Assembly: GCA_007026445.1 (NCBI GenBank)
Contig: VDMD01000012.1
Span: 62,001-126,000 of the forward strand
Direction: 5' to 3'
Length of the DNA: 64,000 nt
Source of the DNA: Schizophyllum amplum
Taxonomy: Eukaryota > Basidiomycota > Agaricomycetes > Agaricales > Schizophyllaceae
Positions 46,196 to 56,139 of this stretch are shown in pieces (position 1 is the first letter of the stretch; each line of letters begins with the position of its first letter). The translations under genes were made by a program, and so were the position numbers. The notes under the pieces are model-generated. The model was given only the letters and a program-made list of their open reading frames with translations, was not told where the DNA came from and did not search any database.

Positions 46196-48087
46196 TTACG
46201 CGAATAATGACTCGAAGCGGCGGATGCAGGAGTTCGGGTGGTAGTCTGAGACGGTAGCGTTAGCATGATGCGGGAAAGACTACGAAGGAGGACAAACGCA
46301 CCGAACGTGTCGTTCGGATCGCAGGCGCAGCGACCCTCGGCCCACTGGTTGCCCACCGGGCAATGCTGGATCTGCTCGTGGCGGTATCCAATGTCACGGA
46401 AGAAGTGTACTTGGTCTTTGCGAGCGAACAAAGACGCAGCAATGCTGTGTACTGGTGCGTCTCCCCAGCGCTACTAGGGTGTCAGTGGTGTCTGACTGCA
46501 TGCACTTCAAGTGACTAACCTCGTAGTAGAATCCTCCCTTGCTTTCGAGGTATTCAAAGAACTTCTGATACGCCTCTCCTCTCCAGAAATCCATGTCCGC
46601 AATCTCGAAGTTGCTCCAATCTATGCAAAAGGGCCATCAGTCTCACGCCAGTGGCACACGAAAAGCAGGTGATCCGGCACGGACAACGAGGCACAGGGTG
46701 CGCCCATGACAGTGCGACGTCCTAATGCGAGAAGGGCGCATACGCACAGTGACACAAATTGTAGTTCTCTCCACCGTTGTCCGACAGGAAGTCCATCGAG
46801 TTCTGTGGAGAAACATACTGCGGGTACTCGGCCATAAATTCTGCGAGATGCGAAGCTCATGATCAGCGTTGTTCACAAAGATCAACAGGAGTGATCTGCA
46901 CCTTTCACGGCACCCCACAGCGAAGGGATGGTCGGTTCCCACTCATACAAGGAGATGGTAAAGCCTGCAAGCTTGATTCAGACGCGCCAAGAATCGCAGT
47001 GAGGCAAATCTACCGTAGACCTTGTCATTCTCCTGCATGTAGACGAAAGGATCATAGTTGATGTCACAGAAGAACTTCACGTCCGGTCTGCACAAACCGA
47101 AGTTAGCCGGGCTTCATAGCAGTCATACGTGGCAACGTACTCGACTCTATAGTCAGGACGCGAGATCAGTCAACATTGCTGAGCGAGCGTGTATAAGGGA
47201 CGCACCGCCAGTAGTACTTGTACGGTTGGAGCAACTCGTGATGGAAAAAGAACTGGAGGTGTTTGTGAGCCGTCTGTCAGCCCACATTAAGCGAATCACA
47301 TACGCCAGAGTTGAAGCGGCACATATTGCGGTAGCTGTATAAGGAGTCGCTAAGGATCACTTCAAACTGATGATCGGGCGGACGTACGAGACACTTCCTG
47401 GAAGATACATCAGTACCCGCGCTAAATATGGTCTGACGAGGCGAAAGCTCACCGCCGTAAATGATGCGCTGGGCCATCATGCTCAGCCGTCCCTTGCGCG
47501 CCAGCGACTCGTCGATCCAGTCCGGCTGCACCCAGTGTTCCTTGGGAATCAAGCCGAAGGAGATCGGGGCGTTCGTGAGTACCGATACCCGCCTGCCGGT
47601 GTTCGGTCAGTCCGAGCGTCGCTAGCCATTCAATATACGCACTGCTTGAACTCTTCCGTGAAGGGCTCCTCGTTGAGGAGCACCCAAGGGTAGTTGTATT
47701 TGCGGTTGAAGCGGTCCTCCATGGCCTGCATACTGGTGACCACGCCGGGCAGGTCCTTGTTCCGGCAGAGGAACACGAACGTCGCATTTGCGCGAGCGGG
47801 TTGCTCAGGCGTGCTGTACAGCGCGTCGGGGGAGGAGTGCGAGGTGGAGTACACGTCGATATCGAGCGTGGAGTCGGGGGTGGCTGCGTCCGCGGCGAAG
47901 CTCAGCCCGGAGAGGGAGTTGATGTTGCCGTAGCTCTTGAAGGCGACGCTCAGCACATAGTGCAGACATATCTGCGGGAGGGGGATCAGTTTATGCCATC
48001 GAAGTCAGGAGCGTCGCGACGCACGACTAGAACGACGACCAGGACGATGTAACGCCGCGGCGTCATCGCGGGGACCAGCGCGGACAT
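46196..48087 (-). CDS. GT15 α-1,2-mannosyltransferase (Kre2/Mnt1/Ktr family), copy 1
   Basis: Type II Golgi membrane enzyme extending O- and N-linked mannans from GDP-mannose. Start ATG 48087-48085 (MSALVPAMTPRRYIVLVVVLV): a short cytosolic tail and a membrane anchor, split by an intron after VVVLV. Catalytic region: [80 protein letters not shown] (with the nucleotide-sugar binding acidic residues), [39 protein letters not shown] and [21 protein letters not shown]. It ends CIRRFESLFA. At least ten exons. The copy at 56140-57966 has the same exon plan; the stem between anchor and catalytic part is about 20 residues different in content. Confidence 0.93.
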
Positions 48088-48201
48088 GGTGAGTGCGGCC
48101 CGGGGCGGGGGACTCGATGGTGGCAAGGAGGGTAGAAGGGGAAGATGAACGTGAAGGGCGAGAGAAAGCTTATAAGAGGCGGATGCGCAGCTGGGGCAGC
48201 G

Positions 48202-48210
48202 ATATATATA
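48202..48210 (-). promoter_or_regulatory. Candidate TATA box of GT15 copy 1
   Basis: ATATATATA lies 115 bp upstream of the start codon; a second element, CTTATAAG, is closer at about 48169-48176. Either could position the start site. Confidence 0.35.
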
Positions 48211-49178
48211 GTCAGGCGAGCTGCGGTCCCCCGCGGTTCATGTTCGTTATCCAATCAACCGCTCGCGTGCGTGGCTGTGGAGCTTTGCTTGCGACGGCCG
48301 TCTACGGCGCATTTACTTACGGTACACCGCGCGAAGTGCGTCGGCGTCGTGCTTGCCAACGTTGTACGACGGGAGCGAGGATCCAGTCTGGCTTCAAAAT
48401 TCGAAAGTAAAGCACACTGTCTTGACTTGTATGGACGTCGTCAAGCAGTACTGAGTATATACGCCATGTATGAAGACCCCACGCTCTCTCATGCAACTAC
48501 ACCGACCCTTATCCAGGGCTTCGCGGACTCCAAAGTCATCCCACCATCGTCGAGTTCGATAGAGGCTTTCGAGAAAGCGCCGTAGAGACGGCCCGTTGGG
48601 CTCGCGCGTCAATTGTGCGCAGCAGCGGACCCGCAGTCGGCTGCGCTGAGGTTGGTTTGCATGGTCAGAGTAACTGATCGGGCTCTCCTGGTAGAAGTTG
48701 GAACAAAGGGCGGTGCGAGGAGCAGGAAAAGAGCGGGGCAGAAAGAAAAGGGGAGAGGATGGGGACATAAACATGCGAAATGTATTTCGTTAGTGGCAAT
48801 CAACTGAGCACTCAACTAGGGCTTCAGCACCACGAGTGTTTGAGACGACGATTCGGTAGAGGCCATAAAAGTATGAGCCGGAAACACGGATGAGAGACTA
48901 GAGACGGCGCTTCCACGTCTAGAAAGCCCTGATGAGAAGCTATGCAGCGCCGAGTGTCGCAGGATGCAGAAGTCTGTATAAAGCGACGCCGAAAGCCTCC
49001 AGGTCAATATACAGAGGGGGCCGCCGACGAGCACACGAAAGTTCAACTTGAGGAGCGGAAGAGCGGACCGGGACAATAAAGTCATGTTTGTGTCTGCTTA
49101 TCTGCAGCGTGTGACAAAACTTTTGACGCGTCCGCGAATTGTTCCTACGGAAGCGTGACTGGCCTGTTGCTGACCGTC
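48211..49178. other. Intergenic between diverging genes
   Basis: Upstream region shared by GT15 copy 1 and TOM40. No feature beyond the candidate TATA elements near 48170-48210. Confidence 0.4.
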
Positions 49179-50444
49179 ATGGCGTCGACCTCGAGTGCTG
49201 AGAAGGACATCTTCATTGACCCCATTGCCCACACGACGCCGGCGTCCACTGTCTGGTCCTACTTCAACCCGCTCAACCCCATCTCCAATGCCTTCGACCG
49301 CGTCCAGCAGTGGAGGGCCGACCTCGGGCTCCCCAACCCGGGCACCACCGAGAATCTGCAGAAGGAGGTCAGGGGTATGTCTGTCCGTGCTAGCAGGTCC
49401 CGCTCCGTAACTAACACACGCGTCATACAGCTACGACGCTCACGAACCTCATGTTTGATGGCGCCCGCGCCGACCTCAGCAAGACGCTCTCCGCCAGTCC
49501 ACTCTTTCAAGTAACCCACTCCTTCGCGCTCGGCTCGCAGCAGATCCCGCCGTCCTACAATTTTGCCTCGGTCTACGCGACGGACTCGGTGCGTCATCAG
49601 CCCCTCGCGCCGCGTACGTGTCCTGACGCCGCGTCCCCAGATCTTCCTTCAGGGCAGCGTCGACCACGATGGAAACGTCAACATGCGCGGCAACCAGGGC
49701 TGGAGCCCAAGTAGCGTCTCCAAAGTCCAGGGCCAGGTGTGTTGCGCCGTAAAACGCCCTATTCTACCCCCACTTACGCGTTCGCAGTTCTCGCAACAGG
49801 GCGGCCATCACATGGTCCTCGAGCACGACTACCACGGCCGGGACTTCAGTGTTAACGTCAAGGCCATGGACCCGTGGCCTGCGGACATGACGGGCATGTT
49901 CACTGGGAGCTACCTCCAGTCCTTCACCAAAAACTTCGCGCTCGGCTTCGAGTCGCTGTGGCAGCGGGCGCCGCCGTTGGCGAATGACGTGATGACGTCC
50001 TACTTGTTAAAATACACTTCGGACGACAAGAGCACCATCAGCACCGCGCAGGTCCAGGCCGGCCTTTTGCAGGCTACCTACTGGCAAAAGCTCAGCGAGA
50101 AGGTCGATGTGGCAGCAGACCTCCAGGTCGTGGCTATGCCCCAGAGGCGCGACGCTGTAGCGACGCTCGCCTGCAAGTACGAACTGCGTCTCGCCGCTTT
50201 CCGCGCCCAGCTCGACTCGACGGGCAAGGTTTCGGCGTTCCTGGAGCAACGCTTCTCCCCCGCCTTCTCCTTCCTCGTGTCTGGCGAGATCGATCACTTC
50301 AAGGTGCGTTTCATCCGCGCTCTCTATGACTTGCCTCTGACAATCCTCCAGAACGCAGCCAAGTTCGGCGTGGGCGTGATGATCGAGAGCTCAACATTAA
50401 CGCCCGAGGAGATGGGTCTTCCCCCACAACCCGCTGGGTTCTAA
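49179..50444 (+). CDS. TOM40: Mitochondrial import receptor channel Tom40
   Basis: Nineteen-stranded β-barrel that forms the general protein entry channel of the mitochondrial outer membrane. Start ATG 49179 (MASTSSAEKDIFIDPIAH). Family blocks: WSYFNPLNPISNAFDRVQQW, NPGTTENLQKEVR, LTNLMFDGARADLSKTLSAS, FQVTHSFALGS, YNFASVYATD, IFLQGSVDHDGNVNMR, GHHMVLEHDYHGRDFSVNVK, and the C-terminal strand after the last intron with FGVGVMIESS. Alternating hydrophobic residues as in barrel strands, no transmembrane helix. Introns near 49376, 49590, 49736 and 50305 with good borders. About 345 residues, in the normal range. The sequence is complete and in frame. Confidence 0.94.
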
Positions 50445-50622
50445 CGGACTGTCCTTCGCATCGTACATACATTAGACCGATAGCATTATACTATATAATG
50501 GTTCATAGTGACCCCCCTCCCTACTCACATCGTTGCCGGCGGGCGCGACCGGTTGATGACGTGTGTCCGGCGCAGCTGTATACGCTGTCTTGCTCTTGTC
50601 AGCCAATGCCATCACGACCGTT

Positions 50623-51651
50623 ATGAGCCTCTTGGAATTGCGCAATGTGTCGTGTGAGGAAAATGGTACAGCTATCTGGAGCAATGCAGATCTCGAGGTG
50701 GGCGAAGGTATGTAACGGCGGAGGTGACAAGAAAGCTCGAGGACAGGACGAGGGACTGACGAGATTGCAGGGGACGTCGTGATTGTCCAAGGCAGAAGGT
50801 AAGTTACACCTTGCGATGCGCTTGTGACTGAAGTCGTCTCTGTAGTGGCGGTGGCAAGACTACCTTGCTGAAATGTATAGCAGGCCTGCGACTGTATGAA
50901 GGCTCTATTCGCTTTCATCAACGGTCAGCAGCGCTTCGTGTTCTTCCAACTCTTGCCACGCTAATCGTCCTCTGTCAAGCGATATCCTGAACGATTACGG
51001 TGAGTACTTAGACCTTGACAACGTATTGACAATGTCCTCTCATCTTCGCCTTGCCCTTGCATCCACCGTATTATTTAATGACTGCTTTCGAAGGCGCGCC
51101 ACAATATCGGACACAGGTTACCTACGTCCCGCAACGGCCATCGCTGCTGCCGGGGACACCGCAGGAGTTCGTCCAACAGGTGACGGGGTTTCAGGCGCGG
51201 CGACAGCTGCACTCTTCGCGCGACCGTCCTCTCGAGCGGGCGATTGAACAAGCGGCATCGTGGGGCGTCGACAGAGCGTTGTGGCAGCGGCCATGGGCGA
51301 CGTTGAGCGGTGGCGAGGCGCAAAGGATCACGCTTGCTATTGCGCTGGGTCTCGATACGGCGGAAATTCTCCTGCTTGACGGTGCGTTCTGCAAACATAC
51401 AGCGGCATTCGTTAGCTCTAGCGGTAGCTGTATGGGGGCTTATTTCGTTCGCAGAACCAACTTCGGCTCTCGATGCGCATTCTACGCAGCTGGTAGAGCA
51501 GGATCTCCAGAATGAGATAACCTCGTCGGAAGCGAAGCTGAAGGCCTTGCTTTGGATTACACATTCGGAGGAGCAGGCGAGAAGGATGGGAACGAGATTT
51601 ATAACAGTGGAAAATGGGGCGGTCACAGAAATGGAACTCCCGCCAGTGTAA
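50623..51651 (+). CDS. Small ABC ATPase of the FetA/YbbL type
   Basis: A single nucleotide-binding domain with no membrane part. Start ATG 50623 (MSLLELRNVSCEENGTAIW). Walker A GRSGGGKTTL (split by the introns near 50770-50845), Q-loop YVPQRPSLLPGTPQEFV, signature LSGGEAQRITLA, Walker B ILLLDEPTSALD (split by an intron after LLLD) and the switch histidine in LLWITHSEEQ. Length about 240 residues. This matches ATPases that in bacteria partner with the membrane protein FetB (YbbM, UPF0014) in metal export; fungi have nuclear copies. The expected membrane partner is not beside it, so it must pair with a protein encoded elsewhere or act as a soluble ATPase. Seven exons; all junctions agree with GT-AG and frame. 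Confidence 0.82.
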
Positions 51652-51967
51652 CTGCACGGCTGCGCCTGGCAATGAATGAGTCCAGCACGACTCGATATCA
51701 GTCGCTACTTAGGCCCTTTGTCAATCAGAAATCGTCTTCATGTACATAGATCACACGCACTATGAGCCCATATCAAAACTTAGCCAATATCTGTGCGCCT
51801 GCACCAGCCTACTGACCGGTGTTTGATTCGGATACGGTAGCGCAAAAAGCCAGTAGTTATTCCATGATCCTCGCAGCAATGTAGACAAGAGAAGCGATCG
51901 TTGCATACAAACACGCGCAGCGGCAGCGTCGAAGGAGAGTACAGCGCCAGACGAGTAGACACGCTGA

Positions 51968-53530
51968 TCAAGACGAAGGGAACAGCCCCACAGCAGATGC
52001 CTGCCTGTCGACCGTAGCGGTGAAGATGTCGATGTCGGCTTTGAGCCAGCCTAAGCGAGCGCGTAGATCCCAGACCCCATTTCAAGTTGGTGAAGTAAAC
52101 ACGAGGACGAAGATCGCGGAGATAGTAGTCGGAGGCCATGCGTAGATTCTCAATGAAGTCTAGGGCGAAAGAGCGAGGGCGCAGTATAGGATGTGAGTAC
52201 AGACGTAGACAGAAGGCGAGTTCGACGAGCGCAGCGTTCCAGGAGTTTCTTCGTATAGCTGTAAACGAGCACATCATCAGACCTGAAGCCGTAGATAATA
52301 GATACAAATGTTGTCAGCAGTTATCCAGGAATGGGGGATGCAAAGAACCGCGGCTAAAGGGAGCCTTTAATCGGGGTAAGCATGAAATTACCCAGAACGA
52401 CGGAGACGGACCTTGATAGCTCATTGGTGGGTGCGCTGCCTGGTACGCGGTCGCGCGTTCTCGGAGACATCGCCGTTCGCGCGAGCGCGTTTCTCGGTGT
52501 GGCGGCCGAGTCCAGCTTGGATGGACCAGCTTTAGGTGCTCTGATGATACAAACCTTCACGACAGGTATAGTGGCTTGATGGGCCGGTTTGGCCAGCTTC
52601 ATCTCCTCAACGGCATCCTAGTCTTGCTCGGCGCCGATAACCTCGAGGCCCTGCGATGCTCGACAACTCGCGCGTTCTTGGGGAGAGCTGGCGCATTTTC
52701 AATTGTGCGTATCCGGTGGGAAATGACGCGGGCATCTGTACCTTGCGTTAACAATCAGGTCAACCTGCAAGGAGGCCCGTGGCACGGACCGTCTCTTCAT
52801 CAACAGCCTGTAAGGCGGAGTGCGATTCGCAAGGTTCCTTCTCCTGCCACTGGGCATACGGACGAATCTCCTGCAAGCCCGATCCGTACATACGTAGCAG
52901 CAGTTGTGCAGACTCACCTGGGGAGTCTTCAAGTTTTTCCATAAGCCGTCTGCCCCCAACCCGCCGCTGTATGATCTTGAAAAGCGGTGGACGACGCCGA
53001 AAGGGAGTGGAGAAGAAGGTCGTGAAGGTTTTCTTCGCTGATGGCCTTCTCGTACAGGGCGCGTATCCCTGCTTGAACATCAGCTTTGACGGTGACTGCA
53101 GGAAGACAGAACTCACGTGGACCATCTTGCGCGCCAAGCTCTCGCTCCAGAAAGGCTAGCTCTGGCTCGTAGAGAGACTTCAGTCTGTCGCGAGTCATGC
53201 TCTTTGCCTTGTCCAGATTCTTCTTTGACACGTCAAGGATCTCGGTCACCTGCGCCTCTTACATGGGGAGACATTCGTTGAGAGCCCGCGTATGCGTGAG
53301 TCCATCGACGAGGTCCGTGCGTATTGCGGAAAGGAGTAGTCGAGGTGTCGGGCGTTCTTGATAGCATCGCCGTCCTTGTCGCCACGGGAGACTTTAGGAG
53401 GGTTCCGCGTCGCTTGACGGCCGGCCTCAATCGATGCGGTGAAGCTGTACTTGGGGTGGAGCGTGAAGAGTAGAGATGGAGACGACTCGTCGGTCTTGAC
53501 TTTCGCAATGAGGTTGCCGATATGATGCAT
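51968..53530 (-). CDS. Conserved-looking unknown protein, frame broken at three homopolymers
   Basis: Read leftwards. The first ATG in the best frame is 53530-53528 (MHHIGNLIAKVKTDESS); protein-like sequence extends further upstream, so the true start may be earlier. Segments that read as one protein are: LHPKYSFTASIEAGRQ and LDYSFPQYARTSSMDSRIRG; EILDVSKKNLDKAKSMTRD with LYEPELAFLERELG and IRALYEKAISEENLHDLLL; DGLWKNLKTPQ; then after low-scoring intronic stretches LALDFIENLRMASDYYLRD-like sequence and NGVWDLRARLGWLKADIDI ending GLFPSS. They are linked only if one base is missing at 53259, 52953-52957 and 52080-52082. No domain recognised. Mostly helical and charged; probably a basidiomycete-specific soluble protein. 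It converges on the ABC ATPase gene. Confidence 0.5.
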
Positions 53531-54281
53531 CGTACGTGGAGTTGGTAGCGCGTCGTGAAGCAACGGATAGTGGGGGGACTCAGGAAAGGGCAAATACGAA
53601 GTTCTGCTCCGCCTGGCCGGTTGATATATCTCGGAGCCTGCATGACGGGAGTTGCCCAGTTAGGAAAACAGCGCGAAGCAAAAAGACAGCGATGGCAGGC
53701 TTGACAATGGCAATACTTTCTCTTTGACAGTGACCGCGAGAGACTAGACAGTGATGGTGACGGCGGCGGCGGCGACGATCTCTCTCCACGTGATCGCGTG
53801 AGTTGTTCTCACGGTTCACCCTGTGAGTTCCGCCGTGTCCTGCATTGCCCAAGTATGCTCTCGCCTCTCTTCCACGTACAGCGTTTTGTCTGCGTCTCAA
53901 TCGTACTTGCGCTCTCGAGGAGTGTGGGTGTACGCGTCTCACGATCTGGACCTCGTCGAAGGGTCGCGATTTGCCTCCGCGAAGCCGCTAGTGCGTTTGC
54001 TGTCAATCTTGGCTTCACTGAGCCTTTCTCGTGTTCCTCGTATGACGAGGATATTGGCTTGTCGATCGCATGGTCATCGCACAATCTTCAGGAAATATCA
54101 CCACGCTCTCCGGGGCAGGCAGGGCGACAAGGACTTATATGTTCAGACGACGCGACTTCGTCCTGCCTTTCGAATGCTTCTAGCGCGAGTTCCAGCGTAA
54201 CAGTGAGACAATAATGTCAGTCCGATCGCGTTTGCCTCCGCTCCGCGTTTTCACGCGCAAGTATCTACAGCTTTGGGTCGC
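53531..54281. other. Probable 5' region, coding state unclear
   Basis: Upstream of the minus-strand unknown gene. Open frames on both strands (for example 53798-54214 plus) are Ser/Arg-rich and overlap one another; none shows recognisable blocks. Confidence 0.35.
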
Positions 54282-54287
54282 TATAAA
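54282..54287 (+). promoter_or_regulatory. TATA box (TATAAA) before the repeat array
   Basis: GCTATAAAGGC at 54280-54290 has an optimal TATA core and is followed after about 55 bp by the first of several splice-donor-like sites. Confidence 0.45.
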
Positions 54288-54309
54288 GGCAGGGGATCCC
54301 GCGCCTCTA

Positions 54310-54540
54310 TTTCCCCAGCGCTCCCTTCTCGACGTACCTCGGTGAGTTCCTTATAAAGGGCTCTTAGTCGGTGCAATATGGGTTAGGGTTGCGCTCAACC
54401 CCATCTCTCTCGCAGGCTACCGGTTTCCCTGGCAGGCTATCGGCAGGGTAAATCTTTCGTATATGCCTTCAACGTTGATATTGATAGTTTTTCTTTCACA
54501 GCGTCCACGATGACGGTTCAAGCACATGGATAGTAAGTAT
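54310..54540 (+). ncRNA. Possible spliced leader part of a non-coding transcript
   Basis: Downstream of the TATA box the sequence shows strong intron borders without a lasting reading frame: donor GTGAGT at 54342 with acceptor CTCTCGCAG ending 54414, donor GTAAAT at 54448 with acceptor TTCTTTCACAG ending 54501, and donor GTAAGT at 54533. That leaves exons of about 30 bp each (54415-54447 and 54502-54532). No ORF longer than a few tens of codons spans them. A spliced RNA running into the tandem array is the simplest reading, but a very fragmented coding gene is not excluded. Confidence 0.3.
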
Positions 54541-55440
54541 GGCTCTTCGGTGAGTGCCCTCTTTCTCGCGGGACCCTGCGGGGTCCCGCTGCTCAGCTGC
54601 CGACTTTGCTTGCAAGTTCAAGGGGACCTCTGCTTAGGGCATTCCCGCCGATTCAGGCCCCCTGCTAGCCGGTCGTGCGGATGGCCGCTTAGTGTCCAGT
54701 TGGGCGAGAGCATGGTAACGGGCGGCACATCCTGCTTCCAGGGGTTGGATGGGGTCGGCGCCGACCGGGGCTCGGCCTGCATCACCCACCAAAAGATGAG
54801 TAGCTTCGTTCTCCTACTCCCTATTCAGGCGCTAACGAAGGAAACATTAGCTCACCTCCCTCATGCGAGGCCTTCGGGCACCGCGTTCAGTCCAGTCGCC
54901 GCTCAATGCGTTTCTCCATGACCAGCTCGGCGCCGGTGGCTGGAAGTGTGAATGGCGGCGAGGACCGACCGGGCGAGTGCATGGTAATGGGTCGTGCATC
55001 CTTCCTCCGGAACGTTGGATGAGGACGACGCCGACCAGGCTGCAGCTTGTGGCGCCCTTCATAAGATGAGTACTCTGGTCTTCCTGTTCGTCCCGCCGAT
55101 TGCTAACGACTTGATTATCAGCTCATCTCCCCCGTGCGAGGCCTTCGGGCACCGCTTCCAGCCCAGCTGCCGACTTTGCGTGCACTGTGTCCACTCGGTC
55201 CAGGACCTCTGCTTTAGCGTTCTCCGCGAATCCAGGCCCCCGGAAGCTGGTCGTGTCGAATGGCCGCTTAGTTTCTGGCCGGGTAAGTGCATGGTGCGGG
55301 TCGCATATCTCTCCTAGGGGGAAGGGATAGGGTCGACGCGGGCCGGGGCGCTGCCTGTGTTACTCACGGGAAAGATACGTTTTGTCTATTTCCTGTTGTG
55401 CATCCGTCCAAGCTAACCTTCGGCTTGAGACAATTCTTCC
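54541..55440 (+). repeat. Diverged tandem direct repeat, three to four units of about 270-310 bp
   Basis: Shared landmarks recur at regular spacing. TGCGAGGCCTTCGGGCACCGC occurs at 54864-54884 and 55135-55155. CAGCTGCCGACTTTGC occurs at 54594 and 55164, with a diverged copy near 54893. ATGGCCGCTTAGT occurs near 54681 and 55260. A GCATGGT block occurs at 54710, 54979 and 55289. CTAAC occurs at 54832, 55103 and 55413. Units start at about 54552, 54851, 55122 and 55410 (the last is partial). In units 1 and 2 the CTAAC is followed after 14 bp by an AG (54850, 55121), like a branch point and acceptor, and GCATG is followed by GTAAYG, like a donor. So the repeated module may be an exon plus an intron. 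Confidence 0.6.
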
Positions 55441-56139
55441 TGCACCGCGAGGTCGGCGGGTCCCTGACGCCGGCTTCGCGGTGCCTTCCTCAGTTCCAGC
55501 AGATGAGTGATCTAAAAGTACTTCGCCTTTGAGACCCTTCGCTAATGTTCCCTATCAGTTGGAAGGGAGACGGTTGTAGGGAGCCTGTGGGTTTTCGTTA
55601 TGTATTGTTTTATGTACCATGAATGTCATGCTACGACTGCTTTGCTATCTCTCGTATGACACCCAAAGTTCTTGGCTCACATATCTGAGTCGCGTCATGG
55701 CCATCGACGTGTTTACATAGTATCTCTAATTTCGCTGCATACCAATCGCGCGACACCTCCAACCTTACAAGGACCATTTTCGATATCTTCTTACTATGTA
55801 ATGACTTCCTATGCTATGTTTACTACCAGCGCCACCGTCCCCATCGTCAAACTGTAGTACACTGTTAGAGATTCGTGGTGCACAACATTGTGTAAGAGCA
55901 ATACATACACTTCAACCGAGCGTGTAGATTAGTGATGAACTTCAAAACCAGCACTGCCTTGCCTTTCTTTGCATTTGCTTGGCCAGGTGGGTGCTGCGGC
56001 GCGACGGCCGGCGCAGTTTGCCGCTTGGTCTCTACCTTGTCCACATTCGCGCCGTCCCCCTCGCACATACACATTTCCATAGTCGAAAGCTGGTTCTTTC
56101 TGCAGCTGCCCTTGCCTTTCCCCCGACAGTCCTTTCAAG
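55441..56139. other. Intergenic, nothing recognised
   Basis: Weak resemblance to the array persists to about 55540 (AGATGAGTGATC near 55503). The remainder is the upstream region of GT15 copy 2. Confidence 0.4.

Noticed and set aside
53798..54214. Overlapping plus and minus frames before the TATA box
   Set aside because: Frames on both strands are similar in quality and none shows recognisable motifs.
54379..54391. GGGTTAGGGTT, similar to the fungal telomere repeat
   Set aside because: Only one and a half units; a telomere or interstitial tract would have many, and the sequence lies mid-contig among housekeeping genes.
54800..55530. AGATGAGT sequences in the tandem units as possible box C of C/D snoRNAs
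   Set aside because: They do not fit RTGATGA and no paired D box CTGA with terminal stem was found.
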